Below are positions 38,866 to 49,244 of a DNA stretch of 64,000 bases, in pieces. Within the stretch, counting starts at the first letter, position 1. Every line of letters starts with the position of its first letter. Origin of the DNA: Deinococcus arcticus (GTDB lineage: Bacteria > Deinococcota > Deinococci > Deinococcales > Deinococcaceae); the NCBI RefSeq assembly GCF_003028415.1, contig NZ_PYSV01000004.1:62001-126000 (forward strand), written 5' to 3'. The translations under genes and the position numbers were made by a program. Below the pieces are notes generated by a model. That model had not been told where the DNA came from and made no database searches. It worked only from the letters and a program-made list of their open reading frames with translations.

Positions 38866-40269
38866 ATGACGACATCCTATGACTACGACGTGCTCGTGAT
38901 CGGCGCGGGGCCGGGCGGCTACCACGCCGCCATCCGCGCCGCGCAGCTGGGGCTGAAGGTGGCCTGCGCCGAACGCGAGGCGGTGGGCGGCGTCTGCCTG
39001 AACGTGGGCTGCATTCCCACCAAGGCGCTGCTGCACGCGGGCGAGCAGATTGCCGCGGCCCGCCACGCCGCCGACTTCGGCCTGACTTTCGGGGAGCAGC
39101 GGCTGGACATCGCCAAGCTCAACGGCTGGAAAGACGGCATCGTCAAGAAGCTGACGGGCGGCGTGGGCAGCCTGTTTAAAGCCAACAAGGTTGCGCACCT
39201 GCAGGGCCAGGCCAGCTTCGTGGACGACCACACCGTGCAGGTGGGCGACAAAACCTACACCGCCGGCAGCATCATCATCGCCACCGGCTCCGACCCGGCC
39301 AAGCTGCCGGGGCTGGACGTGGATCAGGTGCAGATTGTGGACTCCACGGGCGCCCTGGTCATGCCGGACCCCGTGCCCGCGCGGATGCTGTGCGTGGGCG
39401 GCGGGGTGATTGGCTTTGAGTTCGCGCATGTCTACAACAACATGGGCAGCAAGGTCAAAGTGATTGAATTCCTGCCCAGCATCATTCCGGGCGCCGACGC
39501 CGACGCGGTCAAGGAATTTCAGAAGTCCATGAAAAAGCAGGGCATCGAGATTGCCGTGCAGACCAAGGCCAACAAGGCCGAGAAAAAGCAGGACGGCATT
39601 CACGTGGAACTGGAAGACGTGAAGACCGGCGCCAAAACGACCGAGGTCTTTGACCGGGTGCTGGTGGCCGTGGGCCGCCGCCCCCGTACCGACGGCCTGA
39701 ACGCCCAGGCGGCGGGCGTGTTCGTGAACGAGCGCGGCTTCATTCCCGCCGACAGCCGCCAGCGCACCAACGTGCCGCACATCTATTCGGTTGGCGACGT
39801 GGCCAGCAACCCCATGCTGGCGCACAAGGCCATGAAAGAGGGACTGGTGGCCGCCGAGGTGATTGCCGGCAAACCCGCCGAGCAGGACGCCGTGGCGATT
39901 CCCGGCGTGGTCTACACCAGCCCCGAACTGGCCTGGGTGGGCCTGACCGAGCAGGAAGCCAAGGACAAGGGCTACGAGGTGAAAACCGGCGTGTTCCCCC
40001 TGTCGGCCTCGGGCCGCGCCATGACGCTGCAACAGACCGACGGCTTCGTGAAGATGGTTGTAGAGAAAGACACCGACCTGCTGCTGGGCGTGCACATCGT
40101 GGGCCCCCACGCCAGCGACCTGCTGGGCGAGGCCGGGCTGGCCCTGGAAATGGCTGCCACCGCCAGCGACATTGCCCTGACCATCCACGCGCACCCCACC
40201 CTGGGCGAAAGCGTGCTGGAAGCGGCCGAAGCTGTGCACAAGCAGGCCATTCACATCATGAACCGCTGA
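38866..40269 (+). CDS. lpdA: Dihydrolipoyl dehydrogenase
   Basis: A 467-residue FAD disulfide oxidoreductase, the E3 of 2-oxo acid dehydrogenase and glycine cleavage complexes. FAD motif [20 protein letters not shown], redox disulfide Cys44/Cys49 in [19 protein letters not shown] motif [19 protein letters not shown], second FAD motif YSVGDV and the C-terminal catalytic [14 protein letters not shown] lies 6 bases before the ATG, so the transcript is probably leaderless. It stands alone, without E1 or E2 genes, and has its own terminator. Confidence 0.96.
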   Translation: MTTSYDYDVLVIGAGPGGYHAAIRAAQLGLKVACAEREAVGGVCLNVGCIPTKALLHAGEQIAAARHAADFGLTFGEQRLDIAKLNGWKDGIVKKLTGGVGSLFKANKVAHLQGQASFVDDHTVQVGDKTYTAGSIIIATGSDPAKLPGLDVDQVQIVDSTGALVMPDPVPARMLCVGGGVIGFEFAHVYNNMGSKVKVIEFLPSIIPGADADAVKEFQKSMKKQGIEIAVQTKANKAEKKQDGIHVELEDVKTGAKTTEVFDRVLVAVGRRPRTDGLNAQAAGVFVNERGFIPADSRQRTNVPHIYSVGDVASNPMLAHKAMKEGLVAAEVIAGKPAEQDAVAIPGVVYTSPELAWVGLTEQEAKDKGYEVKTGVFPLSASGRAMTLQQTDGFVKMVVEKDTDLLLGVHIVGPHASDLLGEAGLALEMAATASDIALTIHAHPTLGESVLEAAEAVHKQAIHIMNR

Positions 40270-40287
40270 GGCGCGCGCTCCTCCCCT

Positions 40288-40309
40288 CCCCCAGGTCACG
40301 GCCTGGGGG
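40288..40309 (+). terminator. lpdA intrinsic terminator
   Basis: Stem CCCCCAGG/CCTGGGGG with a 6-base loop followed by TTTTTGTTG. Confidence 0.92.
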
Positions 40310-40546
40310 TTTTTGTTGCCGGCGAGTCGAGGAAAGAACGCCCGCCTGAACGCGCCCTTCGCCATTTGCTACCGGCCATGCCCTCCGCGCCACCTTCCCC
40401 GATCACGGCCCGATCATGCCCGCAGTGATGAACTGCACGCACGGAAGACCGCAGGCCCCCGGGCGCGCAACGCCCACGCAACGCCCGGCGCCGTGTACTA
40501 CAGGCCACGCCCCCCACCCCCCGCGTCCCCCCAGGAGGAGACCACC

Positions 40547-42166
40547 ATGCCCAGCCCCCGCCCCGTCCGCCCCGCCACCCTGCTTGCCCTGAGCGCCGCC
40601 CTGATCGGGGGGGCCCAGGCCCAGAACACCGTGAACCTGTCGGGCCTGCAACTGCAGCCCCTGCGCATTGCCAACCTGGACCTGAACGTGCTGCGCGTGG
40701 CGCCGGGCACCTTTCAGCAGACCCTGCAAGCACCCAATGTGCTGCAGCTGAACCTGCAGGACCTGCCCGCGCGCATTCAGGCCCGCGACGCCGAACTGGT
40801 GCGGGGCCTGAACGTGGCCCGCGCCCTGTCGGGCAGCAATGAGGTGCGGGCCGACGCGGCGCGGGTGGCGCTGGCCCTGCCGCGCGGCCTCACGGTGCCC
40901 ACCACCATTCAGCTGCGCACCGGCGAGCAGAAGGAGGTGCAGCTGTTCGGGCAGGAAACGGTGGCCCTGAACGTGGCCCAGGCCGAGGCCAACGCGCCGC
41001 GCAACCGCGCTGAAGTGCTGCGGTCCTTTGGCCTGAACGAGCAGAACCCGGTGCCGCGCGACTTCATCTCCAGCGCGGTGCCCAGCACGGTATCGGTGGT
41101 GGGCCTGATCAAGACGCCGATCATCGTGAATCTGGCGGTCAAGCCGCCTGCGCCCTCGCAGCCGGGGCAGGAACTGGGCGACGGCTTTGTGAGCAACCCC
41201 AGTGACGGCGCCTGCCGCCAGACGCCCAGCAGTCCGCTGTTCAGCCAGATGAAGGGCACGAACATTGGCCTGATCACCACCATCAAGGATCAGGGCGCGC
41301 GCGGCACCTGCATGGCCTTTGCCTACACCTCGGCGCTGGAAAGCCTGATTGCGCGGCGCACGACCACCCGCTACAACCTCTCGGAGCAGTACGCCTACTA
41401 CTGGCTGCGCGGCGACGACGGCGTGCTGGGCGACGGCGCGTGGTGGGGCGATTACGACGACGCGATTGCCAAGAAGCGCATGATCCCCACGGAGGTGCGC
41501 TGGAAGTACAACCCCTCGCGCAGCCGCGTTCGTGTGCCCGCCGACAACACCAAGCCCATCACCGCCTACAAGAACTCATGCGTGAACTACCTGAATCAGG
41601 CGTGCAGCGACACCACGGCCCAGGCCCAGCTGGTGTGCCAGAACGGCACGAACAACTGCGCCTGGAAGCCCGAATGGGACATTGCCCCCAACGCCGCGTT
41701 CAACTTCCGCCCCACGGCGGGCAACGAGGTCTGGGTGTCGCTGGGCGGCCTGAACCTGGGCAACGCGGCCGCCACCCGCGCCTACCGCCGCGCCATGCTG
41801 CGCCAGATGCTGGACCGGGGCGACCAGCTGGTGCTGGGCTTTGCGGTGGACCGCGCCTTTGACGCGATTGGCGCGGGCGGCCTGCCCAACACTGCCCTGA
41901 TGGGCCAGGGCTTCCGGGGCGGCCACGCCGTGCATATGGTGGGCTATGTGAACACCGGCACCCAGACCTACGACGTGAAAATTGGCGGCCTGGTGGGCGC
42001 CAAGATGACGCTGCCCACCGGCTACTTCGTGATCAAGAACTCCTGGAGCTGCGGCTTTGGCGACGGCGGCTACGCCTACCTGCCCGACAACTTCATGGAC
42101 CAGGAAACCTGGGGCGTGTACAACCTGCCGAAGAACGCCGTGGCCTCGGATCTGGCCGGGTTCTGA
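40547..42166 (+). CDS. Secreted papain-like (C1) cysteine protease
   Basis: A 539-residue exported protein. Signal peptide ends IGGAQAQ. Residues about 27-220 form an N-terminal region rich in leucine and asparagine that may be a prodomain. The peptidase domain has the C1 triad: Cys255 in DQGARGTCMAFAY, His460 in RGGHAVHMVGY and Asn498 in FVIKNSWSCGFGDGGYAYL, with a preceding Gln in IKDQG for the oxyanion hole. Four or more extra cysteines may form disulfides. CAGGAGGAG precedes the ATG. C1 proteases are uncommon in bacteria; the target is unknown. Confidence 0.88.
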   Translation: MPSPRPVRPATLLALSAALIGGAQAQNTVNLSGLQLQPLRIANLDLNVLRVAPGTFQQTLQAPNVLQLNLQDLPARIQARDAELVRGLNVARALSGSNEVRADAARVALALPRGLTVPTTIQLRTGEQKEVQLFGQETVALNVAQAEANAPRNRAEVLRSFGLNEQNPVPRDFISSAVPSTVSVVGLIKTPIIVNLAVKPPAPSQPGQELGDGFVSNPSDGACRQTPSSPLFSQMKGTNIGLITTIKDQGARGTCMAFAYTSALESLIARRTTTRYNLSEQYAYYWLRGDDGVLGDGAWWGDYDDAIAKKRMIPTEVRWKYNPSRSRVRVPADNTKPITAYKNSCVNYLNQACSDTTAQAQLVCQNGTNNCAWKPEWDIAPNAAFNFRPTAGNEVWVSLGGLNLGNAAATRAYRRAMLRQMLDRGDQLVLGFAVDRAFDAIGAGGLPNTALMGQGFRGGHAVHMVGYVNTGTQTYDVKIGGLVGAKMTLPTGYFVIKNSWSCGFGDGGYAYLPDNFMDQETWGVYNLPKNAVASDLAGF

Positions 42167-42180
42167 GCAGAAGAACAGAC

Positions 42181-42216
42181 AAGGAGCCGAACGCGCCCAG
42201 GCGCGTTCGGCTCCTT
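42181..42216. terminator. Bidirectional terminator
   Basis: A 17-bp perfect stem beginning AAGGAGCCGAACGCGCC, loop CA, then TTTGC. It lies 14 bases after the protease stop and can serve the convergent gene on the minus strand as well. Confidence 0.85.
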
Positions 42217-42263
42217 TGCTTTGACAGTGGCGAGGCCTGGGGTGGACCCCAACCTCGCTTCGT

Positions 42264-42881
42264 TCATTCCTCGCAGAACAGGATTGAAGGCGGTTGCGTC
42301 AGCGGGGCCGCCTCGGCCACGGGGGTCAGCACCAGCACCTCATTTACCACCCGGAACTCTCCGTGCTCCCGTTCAAGGGCTGCCAGGCTCACGCCCCCCC
42401 CCTGTTCCATGGCCCCCCAGTCCTTGCGGTGCAGGGTCCCCACGTACTCGCCCGGCGGTACCTGAACGCAGGCCCCGGGGTCCAGGGGGCCATCCCCAAT
42501 GGGCAGTGAGTTGTACGAATGCACCCACAGGCGCCCACTGGGCACGCTGAGCCGGGCACGCTGGGGCTGGTGCCAGCGGCCCTGGGCCAGCTCACCGGCG
42601 CTCAGGGGTGCGCCCACCAGAATCTCGGCACACACCGAGTTGTCGGTGCAGAGGGTGTACACCAGAAAGGCACCTTCCTCCAGCATGGCCCGGGTGCCCG
42701 GGTGGGCGTTGTCTTCCGCCTCGTCGCCGTGGCCCCAGAGGATGCCCGGGTCCGCCTGCTGAATCCGCGCCTCGTTGGCCTCGTCGTAGACAAAGACCAC
42801 CAGACCGTCGTTATAGACCTCGACCACCTGCGCGCCTTCACGAAGAGGACCAGCCACAATGCTGGGGAGAGCTGTTGTCAT
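42264..42881 (-). CDS. Hypothetical protein
   Basis: A 205-residue cytoplasmic protein I do not recognise. It begins with strand-rich segments (GAQVVEVYNDGLVVFVYDEA), contains GRLWVHSYNSLPIGDGPLDP and VPPGEYVGTLHRKDWG, and ends ILFCEE. The pattern suggests a beta-sandwich or jelly-roll fold. TATGCT lies 9 bases before the ATG. It is divergent from the CrtA-like gene and convergent with the protease gene. Confidence 0.65.
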   Translation of the reverse strand: MTTALPSIVAGPLREGAQVVEVYNDGLVVFVYDEANEARIQQADPGILWGHGDEAEDNAHPGTRAMLEEGAFLVYTLCTDNSVCAEILVGAPLSAGELAQGRWHQPQRARLSVPSGRLWVHSYNSLPIGDGPLDPGACVQVPPGEYVGTLHRKDWGAMEQGGGVSLAALEREHGEFRVVNEVLVLTPVAEAAPLTQPPSILFCEE

Positions 42882-42955
42882 GGTGGGCCCAGCATAAGGG
42901 CGCCGGGGGAAACCAGGGGCCCCGCTGCGTGGTTCTTCAGCGGTTCTGGCACCAG

Positions 42956-42992
42956 CCCCGAGCAGGGCTGACCGGGCGCGGCCTGCTCGGGG
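42956..42992. terminator. Hairpin between divergent genes
   Basis: Stem CCCCGAGCAGG/CCTGCTCGGGG with a 15-base loop followed by CGCCTTTTCC. No gene upstream on the plus strand needs a terminator here, so it may instead be part of a leader or attenuator of the next gene. Confidence 0.5.
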
Positions 42993-43078
42993 CGCCTTTT
43001 CCTTCTGCTGAGACTCGGGCCTGCGCCGGGCCGTTTCTCTATGCTGACAGGCAGCAGATTCTGCAAGGAGCACGCAGC

Positions 43079-43834
43079 ATGTTCACGCACCCCCCAGGCC
43101 CATCTGCCGGTCAGGTGGCCACCCTGACCCTCAATACCTACGCCCCCCAGGCCGTTCGGCAGGGGCTGTCGCGTATGGGCTCGGACCACGAGCATCTGCG
43201 GCAGGTGCCAGGGCTGCAGTTTTACCGCCTGCTGGGCACCGGGCGCGGCAGCACCCTCACCCTGAGCGCGGACCTGCGCCGCTGGGCGCGCTTTGCCGTG
43301 TGGTCCTCAGCCGACGCCCTGGAGGCGTTCGAGGCCAGCGGGTGGCGGGCCCAGGAACGCGCCGGCGCCGCCGAAAGCTGCACCGCCGTGCTGCGCCCGC
43401 TGCGGTGGCGCGGGCGCTGGGGCGGTGCCGAGCCCTTTGAGGGCCCGCCCGCCCGGACGGCGGACCCCGGCGGGCCGGTGGCCGTGCTCACCCGCGCGGC
43501 CATTCGCCCCACGCGGCTGCTGCGCTTCTGGCGCGCAGTCCCGGCCTCTCAGCGACATCTGGACAGCCAGCCGGGCCTGCTGGCTGCCGTCGGAATTGGT
43601 GAGGTGCCCCTGGTTCATCAGGCAACCTTCAGCGTGTGGCGCAGTGCCCAGGCCATGAAGGCATTTGCCTACGGCGGCGCGGCGCACCGCGAGGTGATTG
43701 CCCGCACCCACCGGGAGGGGTGGTACAGCGAGGAACTGTTTGCCCGCTTTGCCGTGCTGGACATCCGGGGCCGCTGGGGGGGCCGGGACCTGCTGGGGGA
43801 AAGCGGGTTGGCAGCGCCCCCGACCCACCTCTGA
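43079..43834 (+). CDS. CrtA-like (spheroidene monooxygenase family) protein
   Basis: A 251-residue protein resembling the spheroidene-monooxygenase-like family: a dimeric ferredoxin-like alpha-beta fold with FYRLLGTGRG, RWARFAVWSSADALEAFE and TFSVWRSAQAMKAFAYGGAA followed by HREVIARTHREGWYSEELFA. Members use heme in carotenoid oxidation, and Deinococcus makes keto-carotenoids, but no carotenoid gene is next to it, so the role is uncertain. AAGGAG precedes the ATG. Its TGA stop is the first TGA of a family A repeat. Confidence 0.75.
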   Translation: MFTHPPGPSAGQVATLTLNTYAPQAVRQGLSRMGSDHEHLRQVPGLQFYRLLGTGRGSTLTLSADLRRWARFAVWSSADALEAFEASGWRAQERAGAAESCTAVLRPLRWRGRWGGAEPFEGPPARTADPGGPVAVLTRAAIRPTRLLRFWRAVPASQRHLDSQPGLLAAVGIGEVPLVHQATFSVWRSAQAMKAFAYGGAAHREVIARTHREGWYSEELFARFAVLDIRGRWGGRDLLGESGLAAPPTHL

Positions 43835-44015
43835 TACGGACTGCCGTCCATTTCCGTACCATCCGGGAAGAAGGGGGATGTTCCCCGCCTTCGGCGCTGT
43901 TCCAGCCCAATTCCCGGAAATCCGCATTTGTTCCTGCTCTGCTCCGCAGCTCTTCGAGTCCCTCCGGTCGAAAAAATTCCGTAACGTGTTCCGGAATTTT
44001 TCGGAATCCGTATGA
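43832..44015 (+). repeat. Intergenic repeat A, full length
   Basis: The best complete copy: TGATACGGACTGCCGTCC on the left, CGGAATCCGTATGA on the right as inverted ends. Inside are the CATCC/GGATG hairpin and a palindromic right module with AAAATTCCG/CGGAATTTT around ACGTGTTC. Overlap of the first three bases with the CrtA-like stop codon shows insertion at the gene's end. Confidence 0.8.
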
Positions 44016-44060
44016 AGGCTGAACTCGCGGGGACCGGTCAGCCCCCGCTCGCTGGACAAA

Positions 44061-44101
44061 AAGCAAACACGCCTGGAGACAATGCTCAGGCGTGTTTGCT
44101 T
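44061..44101 (-). terminator. glmS intrinsic terminator
   Basis: A 15-bp stem AAGCAAACACGCCTG/CAGGCGTGTTTGCTT; on the minus strand it is followed by TTTTGTCC. It lies about 40 bases past the glmS stop. Confidence 0.9.
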
Positions 44102-44139
44102 CCTATCCCTGCGGGAAGGGGAATCCCTTCCCCCTGCCC

Positions 44140-45960
<1,821 letters not shown>

Positions 45961-46085
45961 AGGGGCTCCTTTGGGGGGCAGATGGCTGATGGCAGATGGC
46001 CAGAGGCAAAGGCCCAAAAGGCCCTGTGCCGTCAGCCATTGGCCCCTTCGCCAACCGCCCACCTCTGGTGTCTGGATTGATGCAT

Positions 46086-46242
46086 GCTTCCGGGCTTTAT
46101 CTCCGTGTTGCCACGGGGCTTATGGCCGCAGATTCGCGCCGCTGTGGGCGCCGGGTAGGCTCGCATGCCGGAACCTGGAGGCATCCGCAGAAACGTTCGC
46201 TGACCTCCACCTCGTCTCCCCCGCTGCCGGGGGCCTTGCGCT
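46086..46242 (-). ncRNA. glmS ribozyme riboswitch
   Basis: On the minus strand the conserved core of the class is readable: cleavage site CA|GCGC between 46242 and 46241, stem CCCCC/GGGGG, AGACGAGG, then CAGCGAACGTTTCTGCGG followed by ATGCCTCC and AGG. Downstream a P4-like hairpin CCGTG GCAA CACGG followed by AGATAAAGCCCGG completes it. This self-cleaving RNA uses glucosamine-6-phosphate as cofactor. It sits 125 bases upstream of the glmS start codon. Confidence 0.88.
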
Positions 46243-46284
46243 GCCCTGTTGGTGTGGACCGGACACCAAGACGGTCCGCCCGGC

Positions 46285-46290
46285 AGCATA
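46285..46290 (-). promoter_or_regulatory. glmS promoter, extended -10
   Basis: TGCTATGCT on the minus strand, with TATGCT at 46290-46285. This puts the start about 36 bases before the ribozyme cleavage site. No convincing -35 box is seen. A GATGG-rich hairpin (GGCTGATGGCA pairing TGCCGTCAGCC, 45981-46036) lies between ribozyme and start codon. Confidence 0.55.
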
Positions 46291-46503
46291 GCACCCACCC
46301 GGGCACACTCATGTGAGTACAGCACTCATGGCTGGGGGGGCCAGCGGCTGGGCCCGGCGTGCCAGGGCCCCAAGACATGGTCAACCGGCGTTCATCTGCC
46401 GTGCAGGGCGCTTGCTAGGATGGGGGCGCTGACGCAGGCGGGGGCCCCGACCCCCCTTCTGCGCGACCCACGGCGCCTGAAGCGACTTTGGAAGGGAAAG
46501 ACC

Positions 46504-46710
46504 ATGCCCACGTACCTGTACAAGAACATCCAGACCGGCGAAATCTACGAACTGCAGCAGAGCATGCGGGACGAGCCCTACACCGCCCACCCCGAAACCG
46601 GCGCGCCGGTCAAGCGCGTGCTGGCGCGGCCCGGCATTGCCTTTAAGGGCAGCGGCTTTTATGTCACCGACTCACGCCCCAAGGAGAGCAGCGGGGGCGG
46701 CGGCGAGTGA
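46504..46710 (+). CDS. FmdB-like small protein without zinc cysteines
   Basis: A 68-residue protein matching the FmdB putative regulator family (MPTYLYKN... QQSMRDEPYTAHPETGAPVK, then RPGIAFKGSGFYVTDSR). In the family the positions around KNIQTGE and HPETGA are CxxC and CPxCG, a zinc ribbon. Here all four cysteines are absent, so zinc binding is lost. GGAAGGG precedes the ATG, and TGCTAGGAT at 46413-46421 is an extended -10 promoter. The HtrA-type protease gene begins 28 bases after its stop. Function unknown. Confidence 0.85.
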   Translation: MPTYLYKNIQTGEIYELQQSMRDEPYTAHPETGAPVKRVLARPGIAFKGSGFYVTDSRPKESSGGGGE

Positions 46711-46738
46711 GCAGCCTGCGCCGCCCCCTGGGCCCCGC

Positions 46739-47839
46739 ATGAAACCCGCGCGTCTGCTTGCCCTGAGCGCGCTGCTGGCTGGCGCCCTGACCGGGGCCTA
46801 CCTGACAGGCAGCGTGACCGCCCAGCGCAGCCTGGTCACCCCCGACGAGATCAACACCGTGGAAGTGGCGCAAAAGGCGCTGCGCGCCGTGGTGCGGGTG
46901 GACACCCGCCTGGAACGCGCCCGGTTGCAGCCGGGCGACAACCCCATTGAGACGGGCAGCGGCTTTTTCTACAAGAAGGACCTGATTGTCACCAACTACC
47001 ATGTGGTGCAGTACCAGGAATCCATCACGGTCACGCTGTTCAACGGGCGTCGCGTGCCGGCCAAGCTCGAAGGCGTGGACCCCGGCATTGACATTGCCAT
47101 TCTGCGCGTCACCGGGGTCACGGCGCCCGCCACCCTGAGCTTCGGGTCCAGCGCCCGCCTGATTCCGGGGCAGAAGCTGATCACCATTGGCACGCCGCTC
47201 CTGATTCCCAACTTTGTGGGCACCGGCATTTTCAGCGTGGCCGCCAGCGCCCGCGACATCCCGCGCCAGGACGGCCTGGCCGACGAGGTGGGGCAGTACG
47301 TGACCACCACGGCCAGCCTGCAGCAGGGCAACAGCGGCGGCCCGGTGCTGGATTCGCGCGGGCTGGTGGTGGGGGTGGCCGACGCCAACGCCGCGCCCAA
47401 CGGCCTGGTGCCCGGCGTAATTGGCATTGCCCTGCCCGGCGATCTGGTGCGCCAGAGCCTGGACGACCTGGAAAAGATCGGGGTGCCGCAGCGCGGCACG
47501 CTGGGCGCCACCCTGGTGGACCTGGACAATCTGGACCCCGCCCTGCGTCAGCTGGCAGGCCTGAGCAGCTCTGAGGGCGCGCTGGTGGATCAGGTGGCGG
47601 CGGGCTCGGCGGCGGCGCGCTCGGGGCTGCGCGGCAGCCTGCGCAACAACCGCGACCAGCTGCTGGCTCCCCTGGGCGACGTGATCGTGGCCGTGGACGG
47701 CCAGCGCGTGCGCGATTCGTTCGACGTGATTCGTCTGGTGGCGGCCAAACGCCCCGGGCAGACCGTCACGCTGACGGTGTGGCGCAACAAGAAACAGGTG
47801 CCCGTGAAGGTCACGCTGCTCAAGCGCACCCTGCGCTGA
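46739..47839 (+). CDS. HtrA/DegP-type S1C serine protease
   Basis: A 366-residue exported or membrane-anchored protease. The N-terminal hydrophobic segment LLALSALLAGALTGAYL is a signal peptide or anchor. The trypsin-like domain carries the triad: His in IVTNYHVVQ, Asp in GIDIAILRV and Ser199 in QGNSGGPVLD. A single PDZ domain follows (GTLGATLVDLDNLDPALRQL, then VDQVAAGSAAARSGLR). It would degrade misfolded proteins in the envelope. It is probably co-transcribed with the FmdB-like gene and is followed by a terminator. Confidence 0.92.
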   Translation: MKPARLLALSALLAGALTGAYLTGSVTAQRSLVTPDEINTVEVAQKALRAVVRVDTRLERARLQPGDNPIETGSGFFYKKDLIVTNYHVVQYQESITVTLFNGRRVPAKLEGVDPGIDIAILRVTGVTAPATLSFGSSARLIPGQKLITIGTPLLIPNFVGTGIFSVAASARDIPRQDGLADEVGQYVTTTASLQQGNSGGPVLDSRGLVVGVADANAAPNGLVPGVIGIALPGDLVRQSLDDLEKIGVPQRGTLGATLVDLDNLDPALRQLAGLSSSEGALVDQVAAGSAAARSGLRGSLRNNRDQLLAPLGDVIVAVDGQRVRDSFDVIRLVAAKRPGQTVTLTVWRNKKQVPVKVTLLKRTLR

Positions 47840-47876
47840 AGCCCCGGGCAGAGGCCGAAGAGGGCAAGTTGGACTG

Positions 47877-47905
47877 GAGAGGCGGCCACGCAACGGCCGC
47901 CTCTC
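47877..47905 (+). terminator. Terminator of the HtrA-type protease
   Basis: Stem GAGAGGCGGCC/GGCCGCCTCTC with a 7-base loop, then TTCTG. Two tandem 18-bp units with GTGCTCCTTTGCTCTTC follow at 47910 and 47928. Confidence 0.8.
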
Positions 47906-47984
47906 TTCTGTGCTCCTTTGCTCTTCCGTGCTCCTTTGCTCTTCTCCGCTTCTTGCAGCCCTCCCCCAGTCCCTCTGGCAAAAC

Positions 47985-48014
47985 TTCTATCAAAGTGATA
48001 TCACTTTGATAGAA
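47985..48014. promoter_or_regulatory. Perfect 30-bp palindromic operator
   Basis: Arm TTCTATCAAAGTGAT followed directly by its exact complement. It is centred between 47999 and 48000, 20 bases before the start codon of the SPFH gene and just upstream of its CTGGAGG. The ribbon-helix-helix gene of the same operon is the natural candidate for the protein that binds it. Confidence 0.85.
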
Positions 48015-48034
48015 CATTTCTCTGGAGGTTCCCT

Positions 48035-48943
48035 ATGAATGAGCTGCAGCATGTGCCCACCCCCGCCCCGCAGGGCGGCGTTTCTCCCCGCAGTGGCATT
48101 GCCAGTGTGGAGCGGCCAGCCTTTGGCCTGCCCGGCGTGCCCATGTTCCTGCTGCTGCTGGTAGGAGCCGGCGCGGCGGTGGTCTTGCTGGGCCGCTTTC
48201 CGGTTCCCGCCCTGGTGCTGGGCGCGGCGCTCCTCTTTGCGCTGGCGGGCTTTTTTATCGTGCAGCCCAATCAGGCCATGAACCTCACGCTGTTCGGGCG
48301 CTACGTGGGCACCGAGCGGCGCAACGGCCTGTACTGGACCAATCCGCTGACGGTGCGCAAAAGTGTGAGCCTGCGCATTCGCAACTTCAACAGTGAGCGG
48401 CTGAAGGTGAATGACGCGGGCGGCAGCCCCATCGAGATTGCAGCCGTGATCGTGTGGCGGGTGGTGGACACCGCGCGGGCCACCTTTGACGTGGAGGACT
48501 ACGCCGAGTTTGTGGCCATTCAGGCCGAAACCGCGCTGCGCCACCTGGCCAGTCAGTACCCCTACGACGCCTACGAGGACGACCGCATGAGCCTGCGCGC
48601 CCACGCCGACGAGGTGGCCGAGGCGCTGGGCGGCGAGCTGGCCGCCCGGTTGCGGCACGCCGGGGTGGAGGTGCTCGAAGCGCGGCTGTCGCACCTGGCC
48701 TATTCGCCGGAAATTGCCGGCGCCATGCTGCAGCGCCAGCAGGCCGGCGCCGTGATCGCCGCGCGGGCCCAGATTGTGCAGGGGGCGGTGGGTATGGTGG
48801 AAATGGCCCTGCGCCAGCTGTCAGAGCAGGACATCGTGACGCTGGACGAGGAGCGCAAGGCCCAGATGGTGAGCAACCTGCTGGTGGTGCTGACCAGCGA
48901 ACGCGGCACGCAGCCGGTGGTGAACGCCGGCAGCCTGTACTAG
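48035..48943 (+). CDS. SPFH domain (band 7) membrane protein
   Basis: A 302-residue protein. Two adjacent hydrophobic segments ([20 protein letters not shown] and [17 protein letters not shown]) anchor it, followed by an SPFH domain ([60 protein letters not shown]) and a helical tail with [24 protein letters not shown] proteins form oligomeric membrane microdomain scaffolds. Paired with a tiny RHH repressor and a perfect palindrome, this seems a self-contained regulated module. ATG 48035 has CTGGAGG upstream. Confidence 0.9.
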   Translation: MNELQHVPTPAPQGGVSPRSGIASVERPAFGLPGVPMFLLLLVGAGAAVVLLGRFPVPALVLGAALLFALAGFFIVQPNQAMNLTLFGRYVGTERRNGLYWTNPLTVRKSVSLRIRNFNSERLKVNDAGGSPIEIAAVIVWRVVDTARATFDVEDYAEFVAIQAETALRHLASQYPYDAYEDDRMSLRAHADEVAEALGGELAARLRHAGVEVLEARLSHLAYSPEIAGAMLQRQQAGAVIAARAQIVQGAVGMVEMALRQLSEQDIVTLDEERKAQMVSNLLVVLTSERGTQPVVNAGSLY

Positions 48944-49125
48944 TGGCCCGCAAGAACTTTCCCCTGCGCATCAGCCCCGAGCTGTACGCCGCGCTGGAGC
49001 GCTGGGCCGCCGACGACCTGCGCAGCGTGAACGCCCAGATCGAGTACCTGCTGACCCGCGCGGCGCGCGAGGCCGGGCGCCTGAAACCCCCGGACCCGCC
49101 CCGGCATGAGCCCAAAGACGAGTGA
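48943..49125 (+). CDS. Ribbon-helix-helix (Arc-like) DNA-binding protein
   Basis: A 60-residue protein of the Arc/CopG type. The strand [20 protein letters not shown] starts the fold, and [20 protein letters not shown] forms the second helix, as in Arc repressor (RSVNxQIEYLL). The GTG start overlaps the SPFH stop codon by one base, so translation is coupled. It probably binds the palindrome at 47985 as two dimers. A toxin-antitoxin role is possible but the SPFH partner is not a known toxin. Confidence 0.9.
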   Translation: MARKNFPLRISPELYAALERWAADDLRSVNAQIEYLLTRAAREAGRLKPPDPPRHEPKDE

Positions 49126-49244
49126 ACTTCTGCCCCCGCCGGCCACGTTGATGCAAGCGGGGGCCCTGCCTGTTCCCCCCACCCCCTGTCAAGGCCCTTC
49201 ATCCACCCTTCACCTGGGGCGGGGGCGCTATGCTCTGGCCTGTC

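Noticed and set aside
47910..47944. Two 18-bp tandem units as start of a CRISPR array
   Set aside because: Only two directly adjacent copies with no spacers; a simple tandem duplication after a terminator.
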